A stretch of 64,000 bases of DNA from Gnetum montanum (lineage: Eukaryota; Streptophyta; Gnetopsida; Gnetales; Gnetaceae): positions 203,158-267,157 of the forward strand of contig MNCI01037991.1 in NCBI GenBank assembly GCA_015680685.1, in the 5' to 3' direction. Each line of letters opens with the position of its first letter. Positions within the stretch are counted from its first letter, which is position 1. A program made the position numbers and the translations under genes. The notes under the pieces are model-generated. The model was not told where the DNA came from. It did no database searches and saw only the letters and a program-made list of their open reading frames with translations. Shown here one piece after another: positions 21,848-33,125 of the stretch.

Positions 21848-24463
21848 AATGCAATCATTTCATATTTCACAACCGCACGCCGCAACAGCACACATACATA
21901 CTCACATTAACTACTAAGTCTATTTGGAGGTATCTGGGTCTTGGTGTTGCCAGAGACCAGTAAGCGCCTAAATCCTGTTTGAGGACGCTCGTTGGCGGTC
22001 GCATCCCAAACGGTCGCCAACAAAAAGGTTGGTCGTTTTAGCACTAGAATCTAGGGCATTAATGTTAGCATGGATATTTTGATGAGGGCCTCTTTTGCAA
22101 ATTTCTTAGTGTCCTTGCTGATAGGGCAAAGGTTTCCACCAAGATAGTGAAGGAATCGGGCCATCATGAGGAAGCTTTGAAGTGGCTTGATGCCAACATA
22201 GAACACTCTATAATTTTCATGGATGGCTCCATGAACCTTAATGCAAAGGAATCCTATCATTTATTCAAGTCTTATGCATTTCCCAAACTATTATCACAAA
22301 ATAAGGTGATTGGCATCATGCAAGGATGGACCTTTAGGAAGGTCCTAATGGGTGGCACTAGGTTCAACTGGGTGGATGCTTTGGTTGTTGGGCTTCAGGT
22401 GGAAATCCTTAGACTCTACACAAATACCTCTACCATAATCCACATGAACTTTGAATTTTTTTTTTGGCTATTTGAGGAGGCTTTTAGAGTTTCTAGTGGT
22501 GTATAGGAATGAACAATGGGTTCCAAAAAACCCAAACTAACTTTCTAAGCCTTGGATAAAGCACATTTATCCAACGGTGTAGGCCTAGAACCCACTCGAG
22601 GGAATGGATGATACACTGTCCATTACCACCAAGGATCTTGATGGTAGGTGGTGTGAGTCCCCTAACAACACAAATGATGAGAAGCCTCTCACACTTCCAA
22701 TGAGCATCTTGGAGGCCAAATGACAATGTAAAGAGGCCAAAGGGGTAGCTAGAGAGAAATTCAAGAGGCCCATGAAGGAATCACCACTGACATCAAACCA
22801 ACTTGCCTCGAAGAAGCTTAAGTTTAAGCTTAAGCCATTGCAATAAGTAATCATAGGTATTCTTTGTTTAAGTTTTGTTGTTTTATGTTCTAAATTTTAT
22901 GGCTATGTGATGGTTTATGTGTTAACTAGTTTTCTATGTGCTATGATTGTAGACAAGTGTTAGGTTATGGCAACCCAAGCTACCATGGAGGAAGAACAAA
23001 GGCATGCAGTAGAGCCACTCCTAAAACAATGTAAGACTGAAGGGTTTGCTGATGTAAAGGTAAATTATCTAGATGCCTTGTTTGGTGAGGTAGTATCAAG
23101 TACATTCCCCATCTTCATCCTAAAGAAGGAAGAGGAGGAGTTAGGTATTCCCTTGCCTTAATGCTTTTATTATATCTTATGGTTTATTTTTGGTTTTCAT
23201 CTTAACCATTCGATGATTATTATGAATATAGTAGTTCCTAAGCCATTAGTTCAGCCCACTACCCCTAAGTTTTGTGCAAGAACATGGGTGGAGAACCCCA
23301 ACAAGGTGGAGTTCATTCATGGGATGGCTAATGACATCATTTATTGGTTGCAATAAGTTACACTCGAGATAGGTAAGGACTTTGTTTTACATGCCTTAGT
23401 TGTTTGGGTATGTTATAGGCTATCTTTGTGTTATGGCTATCTTAGGTTGTACATTATGTTTATGGTTATATTTCATGCTTCTGTAGTGACTTCTATGGAG
23501 TGGCTTCCTAGCAAAGACATGGATATTGACTCCTTGCCTAAGCTTTTATTTGATGTATCTAGTATATCCTTAAAGTTGTATGAGACTAATATTGGTTTGG
23601 CAATGTCATGTGCAAAACCTTCATGGGAGCTAGAGAGGTCCAACAAAACCCTATGGGAGGTAGTTGTGACCTTAAGGGATAATACTAAACAACAAGAAAA
23701 TACTATTAAAGATATCCCAAGATTACAAGGCCTTTGTGGAAGCCCAAGTTGCTAACTTAGGGGAATTATAGACAAAGGAGATCATGTGGGCTTGCTACTA
23801 GCATACCATTCAAGACAAAGTAGTGATTTTACAAGAGATGGAGGAACAACAGATGCAAATGGACCTCATCTCTCATAAGATTAAGGATTGGAAAGATCAT
23901 TGTACTTTGGTCCTAGAGTAGGGTAAGAAATAAAAGGCTAACAAGTGACAGTACAAGGTGGATCATGGGGCATACCTTAAGTGGATCAAGGAGGAGTTGG
24001 TTGTATTGCATAAGAGAGAGCTATTCATCCAGGGTATCCAAGTAGAGAGTGATTATCAGCTTACTCTCATGGTGAAGTAATCCCCTACTTCTCAGATTAC
24101 CACTACTACAAGCAAGACTTCTATGGCTACTACTACCCAGGAGCCATCTACTTGGACTACAATAGATAGGACTAGCATCCTTTTGGCATTTATCTTAGGG
24201 ATGTTGACTACGTTAAGACGATGGTGGACTAAATCCTCCATCATTTGCATGAAGGCCTTCCACATCTACCCCTGAAAGTTATGGAGCTAGAATCTCCACA
24301 AGTTAGATTTGTTTTATGTTTTAGTTTTTATTTTAAGTTATGGTTTTCGCTATTGGTCACTAAGTGGATATGTGTTGTTATATTTTAGGCATTAGGAGAC
24401 ATGGGCATCCCAAGAGGTAAGCATGGAAATGATCCACCACTTCCTCCTCTAGATGCCCCTTAG

Positions 24464-24789
24464 CATCTTTCATTTGCTCACTTTTAGCTTGCTAGCTATA
24501 TTACTTTTATTTTCAAGTTGATGGCTAATATTAGCCAAAACTATGTTATACATTATTATTTTTCAAAATTTTTCCCACACAGTGTGACCATGGCTATGTA
24601 TGTTATGGACACTTTAAATTTAAATTTAAAATTATGGTTTCATTTTTGGGTATATAAATTGTTGTAGTAAATGTTGTAAATGTTATAGATGTAGTGAATG
24701 GCTACGTTAATAGTTTTAGTTATAAATTTAAATGGCTAATGGATGTGATAATACGCTAAACAAAAATATCATAAAAGATACATTTTTTA
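24464..24789. other. 3' flank of the T1 antisense gene
   Basis: AT-rich with TTTAAATTTAAATTTAAA-like words near 24,615. No coding sense and no clear AATAAA as in T2. Confidence 0.4.
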
Positions 24790-25050
24790 GTTTTAAGCCA
24801 TGGTAGGCACATGTTATATTGTTTTGCTAGTTTAAGGCTATGGTAGGACATGTTGCTAGTTTAAAGTCTTAGCGGACAGTGATGTTAATATAAAGTCTTA
24901 GCGAAAAATAATTTTGCTAGTTTTAGGTCATGGTAAGGATAGGTTATATTGTTTTGCTAGTTTAAGTTTATGGTAGGCCATGTTGTGTGATTATCTTTGC
25001 CAGTTTAAGGCCATGGTGGACCATGTTACTAGTTTAAGGCCATAGTAGGC
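24790..25050 (-). repeat. AGTTTAAGGCC-type motif copies at the protease-side intron end of T1
   Basis: At least six copies, such as CTAGTTTAAGGCTATGGTAGG, CTAGTTTAAAGTCTTAGCGG and GTTTAAGGCCATGGTGGACC, spaced about 30-60 bp apart. It mirrors T2 57,660-57,900. Confidence 0.75.
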
Positions 25051-25289
25051 TATGATGGAAAGGAAACGTATATACTTTTTGCAATTTTATGTTTTAAAGT
25101 TTCTTAAGGATTTCAGCTTGTTCATAACATGAGTAAAATCAAATAAGTAAAAATGCAATTGAAAGTAGAAACTTAGGCTAGATGCATAAAGAGTATAACA
25201 AAATATATAAAAGATATAACAAAGTAGGCTAGATGGCTATTAGTGCATCTAGTTATGAGGAAATGGGAAATGGGAAGGTTAATGTGTAG

Positions 25290-26095
25290 TTCACTTATGT
25301 AGATTCTTCCTAATATTTGAAAGATTAGCGAATGAGTAAGGTCTACTTTGCATAAGTTTGTAGTCACCATCACTTTCCCTAATCATGTTAAAAGGGAGTT
25401 CATCCCATAATGCATCCCATTGCTTATCATTGTCATCAATGGGTTGTTGCTCTCACTTAGGTTGATGGACTTTGTATCTAGGAGTTTCCTCCTGAAGCTC
25501 CACTTCATACCCTTGATCTATGTTCACATTACTAATAGCCAAGGGAACCGTGCTATCATCATAGATGATGATCTCACCTCTCTCCTAAGGACGGTGAATT
25601 TCTTGGTGGATAGGTGAAGACATGACTCATAATTAAGCCAACCATAGTTTGCCTAGGATGAGGTTGAATGCTAGTGTCCCCTCCATCATCAAGAAATTGA
25701 TGGTTTTGGGGAATTACTTCCCTGGCACAAAATCTAAGGACATGGACCCCTTGATTATAGCCCTAGATTTGTTAAAAGACTTGAGGGTAGTTGTTGATGT
25801 ATGCTATATCTGCTTAGTTAGGCCCAAGCATTGAAGAATGGTGCATGGGATGACATTAGTTGTGGCTCCATCATCAACATGCACTCAATGCACTTTAAAC
25901 TGCCCTACATATATGGTTATGAATAGAGGAGTCCTAGTTACTTTGCCATTTTGTGGATTAACCTTGATTTCACTATCACAAGATACTATGAGTGTTGAAT
26001 TCTCACCCCTTGGCAAGGAAGGAGCCATCACTACATGGATGGGTTTCTCATTAGCTGGGATGTCCTCACTAAAGGAGATGGAATTCAACATTTGA
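25290..26095 (-). pseudogene. T1: aspartic protease, decayed
   Basis: The minus-strand frame 25,885-26,091 reads SFSEDIPANEKPIHVVMAPS, then VTRTPLFITIYVGQFKVH. This continues into VHVDDGATTNVIPCT (near 25,850-25,880) with an intact D-G-A active site. Then come LGLTK, FNKSRAIIKGSMSLDF, and near 25,645 FNLILGK, the conserved second motif. The C-terminal tail reaches SFANLSNIRKN (25,305), equivalent to ANASPNIKMRK in T2, where homology to coding sequence stops and the intron-like region begins. Stops interrupt the frame. Confidence 0.8.
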
Positions 26096-26890
26096 CTAAT
26101 GCCTCACAATGTGTGGTAGAAGTCATGATTAGGTCATACAAGCTTAGAGTTGTGTTCTTATGCTTGATGGATTGCCTAATTTGGGCCCTAGCACTAAGAA
26201 AGTTATTATCATTGGCCATGGGCTTGTCATCCTAGTTGTGCTTTACTTCCTTCATGCACCCCAAAATGCAAACTTTGACTTTAGGTTATAGTTATTGTGG
26301 CTTTACCTTGTTCTTCTGGTTATGGGCTTTAGGATCGTCCCATGTCTTGTTGGTTAGAGCAAGTTGAGTATATGAGGCCATGGGTATAAAAAAAAGGAAA
26401 CTAGGCTTCGGTGGGTCCAGTTCCTTTTATTCCTTCATCTACTTATCACCCTTACTGCTAGGCTTATGCTTATGCTTCTTCCTTTGCTTGGTTGAGGTTT
26501 TCTGCTTGTCATTCATTGGTTGTAAGGAAGAAGCAATAGCATTTATCATCATCAGGGATCACTGTGTAGCTATTTGGGCTACAAATAGTTGGGTTGTGTT
26601 AGGTTAGGTCACCTTATTGAAAAAAGGTTCCCTCAGAGGGAGTTGTGATGGTACTCTTATGAAAAAGGTGTATCTTGAGCTTGTGGAAGCTGAAGAAGCC
26701 TTTTCATCACAAATGGGTACTTGTATCACAAACGGTTCTCTTGTAGGTCTCTAATCATCATCTATATTTAATTTTGAAATAATATAAGGACTATCATTAA
26801 TATTCAATGGGTCACATCGACTAATTTTGTGATCGTATTGGGTTGGAAGCATCTAAGACTCACTCATTCCTATCTATCATTCCCTGCAAG
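26096..26890 (-). pseudogene. T1: gag-protease linker, decayed
   Basis: Minus-strand sequence between the gag zinc knuckle and protease, corresponding to the long proline-rich linker of T2 (58,620-59,840). It is rich in stops and the repeats of T2 are not recognisable. No domain. Confidence 0.5.
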
Positions 26891-28900
26891 TCATCCTTTA
26901 GCATGAGGTAGAAGTTTATGTCATGACCAGGTAGTTGGTGATGATGGTAGATGCAGTCTATTTTGAAGTACTTAGGTAGTTGTGGATCATCCTTTGTTGC
27001 TCAAGAGGGATCTTTGGCTATTTAACATATTCGATCATGTTTCTTTCAAGATACTTCAGTCATCTATTTGTATTGCATGTGCCCACTCTTTAGTAGTTGG
27101 TCTAGCAACTTGGATGGCTTTAGAGGTAAGGAAGTGTACTTACTATAGTCCTTTTGCTCAAAATTGGCCTAGTTGTAGTTGATGTAGTGGTTCCAGAGGT
27201 TAATTTTTGGTTATTGTGTTCATTAGTGGAGGCCTTGGGAGGTTGGCCCTTGGCCCTTAGTGTATGGTCTTTGCTTCCTTGGTCACAATTGCTATTTTTA
27301 TATTATTTTGTTTATTCTTCTCTTTTTCTCTTTGCATACATTGATTTTTATATGCTATGTAGGCCAAATCATGACTAGCCTCTGCAACATCCTTTATATT
27401 ATTGGTTTTGGAAAATTCTTGTCTAAGGGATCATAGGTTAAGATAGTAAAGTTTTGACTTGACAAAGTCATTCACCACCCCCTTGAATATAGCCAAAAGG
27501 TGTACTTTAGCTATAGATACTAGTATTTTATTAGACAACCCATTCCACCATTGAATGAACTTTTGCATAAGTTCTAGGGGTTTCCGCTTAACCTTCATGA
27601 GTTGGTCAAGCATGGTCTTGGGCTTTAAATTATACTTAAAGTGATTGAAAAACTAGACTATCAAGTCCTCTAGAGAGGATATGGATCCTCTATGTAAGGC
27701 ACATTACTAATAAAGTGCTTTCCTAGTCAAGGACATAGGGAAAATCCTCATGATGGTATGAGGCCATGGGTATAAGAGTAAGCATTTGGAATTGAAGGCT
27801 ATAAGGTGAGCATTATGGTCACCTTATCTATTGTATTTACTAAACTAGGGGATAGGGACACCAGTAGGACTAATGTGATTATCTTGGTAGAAATCCATAA
27901 TCTTGACACTTTGGTAAGTAAAGTCTTTGAGCCTCTTTAACTCCTTTGTTAGATCCTCAATCATCTAGAAGGCTTGATCTAGGCCCTGTGATGGCCTTGT
28001 TAGTTGTGGGGTTTACACATACAGTTGTGGCATCTATTGTGAGGCCTATGGCCTTACTATGAGTTGTAGGATGGAAGAAAGAGGTTGTGTCATGGTCGTA
28101 GCTTGTGGTAAATAAGGAAAAGGATGTCTATGTTAGTACTTGAGGCACAAATAGAATAAATAAGATATGTGACCCTTGAATTGCTTGGGGTCCCATGGTG
28201 GATCCCGCATGGGTAGTTAATGGATTTTTGGTGGTGAAAACCATTGTTGATGATTTTACGAATTGAGACTATGTTGCAAGTGATGCATATGTGTTATTGG
28301 TTACATTCTATGACATTGATTAAGTTTGATGCATGGCTATGACTAATGTGGGATTAGTCGTGGTAGGGTAGGAGGGAGTAGAAGATGGCGGTATCATGCC
28401 CATGGAGAAAATAAAGGCATGAGGGGAAGGCTCAGTGGCCTTGGGGATTGCTTGTTGAAAAAATCCTCCTAGGATGTTTTCGGGCTCAAATTCTATTCCA
28501 AATTTATCTTCTTCTTCCTGTTACTCCTTTGAGCTATGTTTGTCATCTTCTTTCTCCATCTCTATCAAATGGGCTAGGACACTTGCATAGATATCTATTA
28601 GAGGTATGTTTTCATAGGGGGAGGGGATGTAGTCCTTACCATTGTGGCATATTAGTTCAAACCCCCTTTTGGCTTCTACTTCCAAATGTAAAATCAGCAT
28701 GCTAGCCTATATTCTGGCATAAATTTAGTTATATTAGTCTTCATTTATGGTTGGAACATTAGGAATTTTCTTCTTGATCCTTAAATATTACCTACATTCA
28801 ATGATAGAAGGGTCTTTGGGGTCATAGAACCTCATGGCTTGTTGGCTAGGACCTTTGCTAGTGAAGGTGAGGGGAAACTTGATGAATTGTAGGAAAGACA
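26891..28900 (-). pseudogene. T1: gag, decayed
   Basis: Tat-type gag on minus. The N-terminal part near 28,540-28,740 reads LHLEVEAKRGFELICHNGKD then YIPSPYENIPLIDIYASVLA, closely parallel to T2 (MEVKRQYELFYKGGKEFIPS then PYDIIPLLEPYSAL). The central part at 27,431-27,613 reads LMQKFIQWWNGLSNKI and AIFKGVVNDFVKSKLYYLN. The zinc-knuckle region near 26,900-26,950 reads CIYHHHQLPGHDINF, where the last Cys has become Phe. Stops throughout. Confidence 0.8.
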
Positions 28901-29039
28901 TTATTGTAGTGCTAAAATGGCTTAAAATAAGCTATAAAAGGTAAAAATAGGGGTAAATCCCAAGTGACATTCAAAAATTATCAATGGAAGAATAAATGGT
29001 TGAAATTGAGCACTTTCTAAGGTTTGTAAGTGGGGGATA

Positions 29040-29940
29040 ATAGGGGTTTACCCCTTTACCAAAAATAGAAAGTAGGGAATGTTGGTATTAAGCCTCACCC
29101 ATGCTAGCCCCCTAACTACCTCTACACTAGGTATGATGGGGGGGGGGGGGGGGGGGGGGGGANAAGAAGGGAGGTGAGATGATGGCAATCTCATACCTTC
29201 TAGTCCAGTGTTGATGAAGGGGAAGGCTAAAAACGAAAGTGGAAAGTTGCCAAAGAGCTTCACCAATGCTAGCCTTCTAACTACCTCTATGCTTGGTATG
29301 GTAAGGGTGAAAGAAAGGGGGTGAGATGATGGGAATCTCACATATTTTAATCCAACTTTAATTAAGGGAAAAGGCTGAAAACCAAAGTGGAAAGTTGGTG
29401 TTTTTTTTTAATAAAATTGGTTTTAGCATGCTGTCAATTTTCTCAACTTAGAAATATGAGAAGGGGGGGGGGGGCAAGGGGGGGGGGGGGGGGGGGGAAA
29501 AGCTGACTTTTAGAAGTATGATGATTTTTGGAAGGGTTACACCACCCACTTTGGAAACTAGAAAAAATTAGCACAAAAGGGAAAATTTGGGAAAAGGTAT
29601 CAATGTTGGCTTTGGGTAGAAAACTTCACATTAGTTGCTATGAAAAGATAACACCCAAACCACCTGCAACTTCCACAATGTAGCTTTGGTCATATGGGGG
29701 AAGGGGAAACGTTTATTTTCTTAAGGTTTTGGTAGGATGCCAACATTGGCCTTAAAATTCGCAACAACCGCTATAAAAATCTTGAAAATCCAAACACCTA
29801 AAACTTCCATGTTGGGCTTTGATTACAACGGGGGATGGGTTGCAACGTTGGGTTTTGAAGGTTTTAAAATTTTTAATGTCACAATTGTAGATTTTTGTAA
29901 TGGAATGCAATGTTGACAATAGGAAAAATTGATTTAGATG
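29040..29940 (-). repeat. T1 gag leader with TTCCAC-type units and poly-G tracts
   Basis: Region between gag and the PBS. It contains two tandem ~180-bp units (29,060-29,230 and 29,230-29,400, sharing CTCACCCATGCTAGCC/CTTCACCAATGCTAGCC, then CTAACTACCTCTA and GGGGTGAGATGATGG). It also has poly-G runs at 29,138-29,161 and 29,463-29,497, and ACTTCCACAATG/ACTTCCATGTTGGG words. No gene. Confidence 0.6.
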
Positions 29941-29956
29941 TAGAAATTATGTGGAG

Positions 29957-29977
29957 GCTCTTCTTCTAGCACTAAGA
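29957..29977 (-). other. T1 primer-binding-site candidate
   Basis: The minus strand reads TTAGTGCTAGAAGAAGAGCC a few bases inside the 5' LTR. The same place in T2 reads TTGGCCCTAGAAGGAGGGCC. Conservation and position support a PBS. The tRNA is not identified. Confidence 0.5.
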
Positions 29978-29984
29978 AGACTAT

Positions 29985-31570
29985 TACAACCAGGAAAATT
30001 GATTGCTAGAGAAACTAATGGATTCGATGTAGTAGCTTCAGCTTCAAATTCCTAGGGCCTCTGATAAAAATGGGATTCGAGGTGCCATGGATGGTCTGGT
30101 AGATTACCCAAAGACTTATGAAATGCAAAATGAGATAAATGATATGATTGCATATCGAAGCTATATAAATGCACTAAAATAAATAACAAAATTAATTTGA
30201 ACATTAACCAAAATTGTAAACTTTATTTTACAAAGAATAAAATAAAGGAGAATTAAGAGATTATGTACAAAGTGTGCTTGAGAGGGCAACAAGGGGGTTC
30301 ACTTGAGTGGGAGTTCAAGATATGTTGAAGCCAGTGTGTTCAACTCCACAATTTGAATGTCCTGCCACTCTCAATGATATTTAACCTCTTTTGCTACAAC
30401 CTCAGATCTATAACTTGGTCACTACTAAGGATGAGAAAAGTGAAAAATTTGGTTACTAGATTTCTCTACACTAGGGCTTGGGAATCCCAAAAATGCAATG
30501 TTGACACCAAAAATCCACAAGTCTTAGAGTAACAAAGTTATAGTGCTTCTACACTGGGTTCATGAGAATGCAAACATGGGATATTACAAGAGCTCTTGAG
30601 TGCTTGAAAATGCCCAAGCATGGAATCATGAAAATTGTGAGAACCAATGTTAGGGTTATGGAATTGCCAAAGTGTTGAATTGCAAAAGTATGAAAGCTTG
30701 AGAAAATTGCTAAACTATAAAAGTATGTATGTGCCAAAAGTCTTTGAACCTGTAAATGATGTTTGAGGATGGTTTTTATAGGTTTTGGGCCATGAATGGT
30801 ATTGTAAAATGGTTGTAATTTAGCTACAATTTGGTTGTACAATGGTTGCAAATTGGCTATAATTTTGCTATAAATTTTTTCCTTGTATAGGTAAGATGGG
30901 TGCCCAAATTTGGTTAGTTACTATCTATAGTAAGTGCTTTCCTCCCATAGCCATTCTATTTTCTATAAATAGTAACGAGGGCACACCTTCCATGTTCGAG
31001 ATAGGTCTTCTATCTTGAGCCTTCTACCATCCTTGCTATAGTGGCTAGTCAACATTGGAATGGAAGGAGTATTGCAATCTAGCTTGTGTGGCTTTCACAC
31101 TGAGGTCATGTAGTTCCACGCTGCATGGAAAAGGTTTTTAAACTATGCATGTAGTCTTCATGCTATGTGGGGGCAAGGTGAAGTTTTCATGCTGGGAGGA
31201 AAACCCCTGCCCCTTCAGTTTATGGGTGGGTGAGATTTAGCTAATACAAATGTTTTCAATGTTGAAAAATGTATACCCCCAATAAAACCTATCAAATTAC
31301 CATTTTTGGCATTCCAAAAGGTAATTTTGAAACCTCCGTGCCCCCCCCCTCCAAAGCCAAAATATAGATACTATGTGACTTTTTTTATTTGGGAAATGAG
31401 GCTTTGATCACTTATGAGTCATTTTTTAGCCTCAAAAGTATGGAATATGTGAGATTGCCCCTCATGGATTACAATCTTTTCATTTACAATAAATTTTTGC
31501 CTTAGGTTTTATGAGGTGAAAGGTACACAATGAAAATTGACTATAACATGCAAATTTTTGTGGTGTTTTA
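29985..31570 (-). repeat. T1 5' LTR
   Basis: Partner of 7,904-9,511. The right end reads TGGTGTTTTA (CA decayed to TA) and is followed directly by A2 gag (TCTAATCTAAGAAAGC). It carries a TATA box on minus at 30,771-30,782 and an upstream array of CTTCCATG/CTTCATGC units at 30,980-31,210. Confidence 0.85.
30771..30782 (-). promoter_or_regulatory. TATA box of T1 5' LTR
   Basis: Minus strand CCTATAAAAACC. It would drive the element transcript toward gag at 28,900. Confidence 0.65.
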
Positions 31571-32264
31571 TGTCTAATCTAAGAAAGCAAATCCAAGGTT
31601 GGAAATAAAGAACACATGAACCCTTGGATGAAGCTATGGGTACATACTATTCTCTCTTGCATAGATGTCTTGGCCATGGTTATTCTCAAAGAGAGCAACT
31701 CCACTATATCATAGATGGACTTTGAACAGAAATGAGGAGAACTCTTAGGGTTTATGCCCAATGGAGACTTTCAGAACTTAGAGTTGATCAATCCAAAAGT
31801 TTATAGAGTAAGTTGCCAAAGAAGAAGGAGAGTTGAGAAGGAGGAAAATTGTAGAAGAGTATAACCGAGATCCTTCTATTTGTGAAAGGGAGGTCCATTT
31901 CTATGACAATGAGGATGGGATACCACATGATGAAGTGATACATTGAAAAGACTTGCTAATTTAAAAGTCTATTTCCAAAATTTCAGCTAATGTAGATAAA
32001 ATGTAAAACTCTTTGGTTGAGAAGTTACAAAATGCTCTGAAAATAATAAAGGAATCCAAGATGCAAAGTAATGATTGTGATTGCCGAAAAAGGAAGGAAG
32101 TTGAATGTGCCCACCAAAGGGATAAGGGTACGGCTACTATCATAGAGGATATTGTTGACTGCAAATAAAAAGATGATGGTGGGTGTAACATTTGCCACTA
32201 CAAACATACTATGGGATGTTGTCCCATTATGTCATAATTGTAGGAGTTTGGGATGTATGTTCTA
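31571..32264 (+). pseudogene. A2: gag C-terminal half with zinc knuckle
   Basis: Resumes A2 gag after T1. SNLRKQIQGW is followed by HEPLDEAMGTYYSLLHRCLG, then REQLHYIIDGL and RRTLRVYAQW, matching N1 gag at 33,500-33,710. A zinc knuckle CNICHYKHTMGCC lies at 32,184-32,222. The gag is then cut by N1 at 32,264. Several stops. The reading frame shown on the other strand at 31,579-31,761 is its antisense shadow. Confidence 0.85.
32260..32264 (+). other. N1 target-site duplication, left
   Basis: TTCTA precedes the LTR and CTCTA (38,413-38,417) follows the right LTR. Four of five bases match. Confidence 0.8.
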
Positions 32265-32299
32265 TGATGAGTCATCAATTTTCTAGCTATGAGATCGTA

Positions 32300-32385
32300 G
32301 CTATGATATCTCAGCCGACACGATATCACGTACATGATATCATAGCCTAGCCGCGATATCATGTACTCGATATCGCAGCCTGTCT
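32300..32385 (+). repeat. GATATC palindrome array in N1 U3
   Basis: Five GATATC hexamers in flanks such as CATGATATCATAG, CGCGATATCATG and CTCGATATCGCAG, immediately 5' of TATA. A similar array with substitutions is in the 3' LTR (37,580-37,665). Confidence 0.8.
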
Positions 32386-32392
32386 CCTCATC

Positions 32393-32400
32393 TATAAATA
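32393..32400 (+). promoter_or_regulatory. TATA box of N1 5' LTR
   Basis: CTATAAATAAGAGG. The same box is at about 37,679-37,687 in the 3' LTR. Confidence 0.8.
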
Positions 32401-33125
32401 AGAGGTAGATAGTTCTGATAGGTAGTTTTTTGAGTTCTTAGTTTAAGTGTTAATTTTTATGTAGTTCTTCTCTTAACCCTTTTCTCCCAGTGTATGCTCA
32501 TAGTGTGGTGATTGTAATTGTATGACATCCTTATTCGAGTGTGATGTACTTGGACATGCACATGACCAGTAATAAAGATCGAGATTACTTCATCATTGTA
32601 CCATTCAATTAGTTTAATTAATTATTTTTTTAATTGTTATTTACTACTTTCCTAGTTAATCTCTCTCACCCTTAAACTCTTGTTAAACACAGAATGAGTA
32701 TGACTTGATTACGAGCATTTAAGTGTGACTACTTGGTAACCCAGTAGCATACCTAGGATCTATGCTTGGTAATCCCAGTGGTAGTCATGCATGAAGTCCA
32801 AGATGTGTACGGATAATTGAGGAACAGATGCTCATCGCACTTAGGCTAGCTTAGATTCTCTCTCACCCTTTCTCTCTTATCTTAGTTAATATTATCTTCC
32901 ATCATCTTCAGGAGTAGCATTAGCCTAGGACCACATCACACACCTCACTTTGGACTAAACCATACATGGCAAAGCTAATACTAGTCTAGGTGAGAAGACA
33001 GTGAACTGCAACCTAAGGTTAACTATCTAGATGCCACAACTTGTCTATCTGTGGAGTTCGACTGGATCGTGCGTGTAATGTTCGTATTCATATGGTTAAG
33101 TGTAGGGGTACCTCGTCACTCATCA

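Larger units (their letters stand above)
18895..22045. mobile_element. Younger insertion inside exon 4 of the T1 antisense gene
   Basis: Exon 4 homology to T2 stops after a peptide like EMLHIINFFGEK (18,840-18,875) and resumes near 22,045 with SMDILMRASFANFL, then HHEEALKWLDAN. The intervening 3.1 kb holds a gypsy RT remnant, a GC-richer ORF cluster, an LTR-like promoter region and a 398-base gap. Boundaries are approximate and no TSD was identified. Confidence 0.6.
16021..24463 (+). pseudogene. T1 copy of the antisense multi-exon gene (FCP1/NIF-like N-terminus), broken
   Basis: Same gene as T2 52,892-57,302, on the strand opposite to T1 gag-pol. Exon 1 is 16,021-16,148 (ATG, LQGLPRP, donor CAAG|GTAG, phase 2 as in T2). 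Exon 2 is about 17,788-18,167 (FQLGAREFLAYIL, VMVWSHLSTDVAGVIVKTLL). Exon 3 is 18,248-18,521. Exon 4 is 18,643 to about 18,895, resuming about 22,045-22,848 after a 3.1-kb insertion. Exon 5 is 22,953-23,144, exon 6 is 23,232-23,372, exon 7 is 23,487 to about 24,296, and exon 8 is 24,389-24,463, ending GNDPPLPPLDAP and TAG. Introns 2 and 5 (80 and 87 bp) match the T2 sizes (80 and 86). Many stops and a lost donor after exon 4 make it non-functional. Function is unknown; the FCP1 link is discussed under the T2 copy. Confidence 0.75.
7904..31570 (-). mobile_element. T1: Tat/Ogre-like LTR retrotransposon, 23.7 kb, minus strand
   Basis: Two direct LTRs (7,904-9,511 and 29,985-31,570) bound minus-strand gag, protease, a large intron-like region with an opposite-strand gene, RNase H and integrase. 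It was inserted into A2 gag, whose reading resumes at the far end. The part of RT up to the first RNase H is missing. A PPT-like purine tract adjoins the left LTR and a PBS-like sequence adjoins the right LTR, both as expected for a minus-strand element. The interior holds a later 3.1-kb insertion (about 18,895-22,045). A clean TSD is not visible. The two LTRs differ at roughly one base in six over the stretch I compared by eye, so the insertion is old. Confidence 0.85.
32265..33125 (+). repeat. N1 5' LTR
   Basis: Starts TGATGAGTCATC and ends GTCACTCATCA. It carries five GATATC sites within about 90 bp (32,305-32,380), a TATA box at 32,393-32,400 and long direct similarity to 37,557-38,412, for example GAGTATGACTTGATTACGAG. 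Confidence 0.93.

Noticed and set aside
21364-21963. Four ORFs of 141-175 codons on both strands
   Set aside because: They consist almost entirely of X from the 398-base N gap.
23426-23755. Independent 109-codon protein
   Set aside because: The later codons belong to exon 7 of the T1 antisense gene and the first part is its intron 6. It is not a separate gene.
29138-29161. G-quadruplex or regulatory poly-G element
   Set aside because: Uninterrupted poly-G next to an N is a typical polymerase or assembly artefact. No conserved counterpart in T2.
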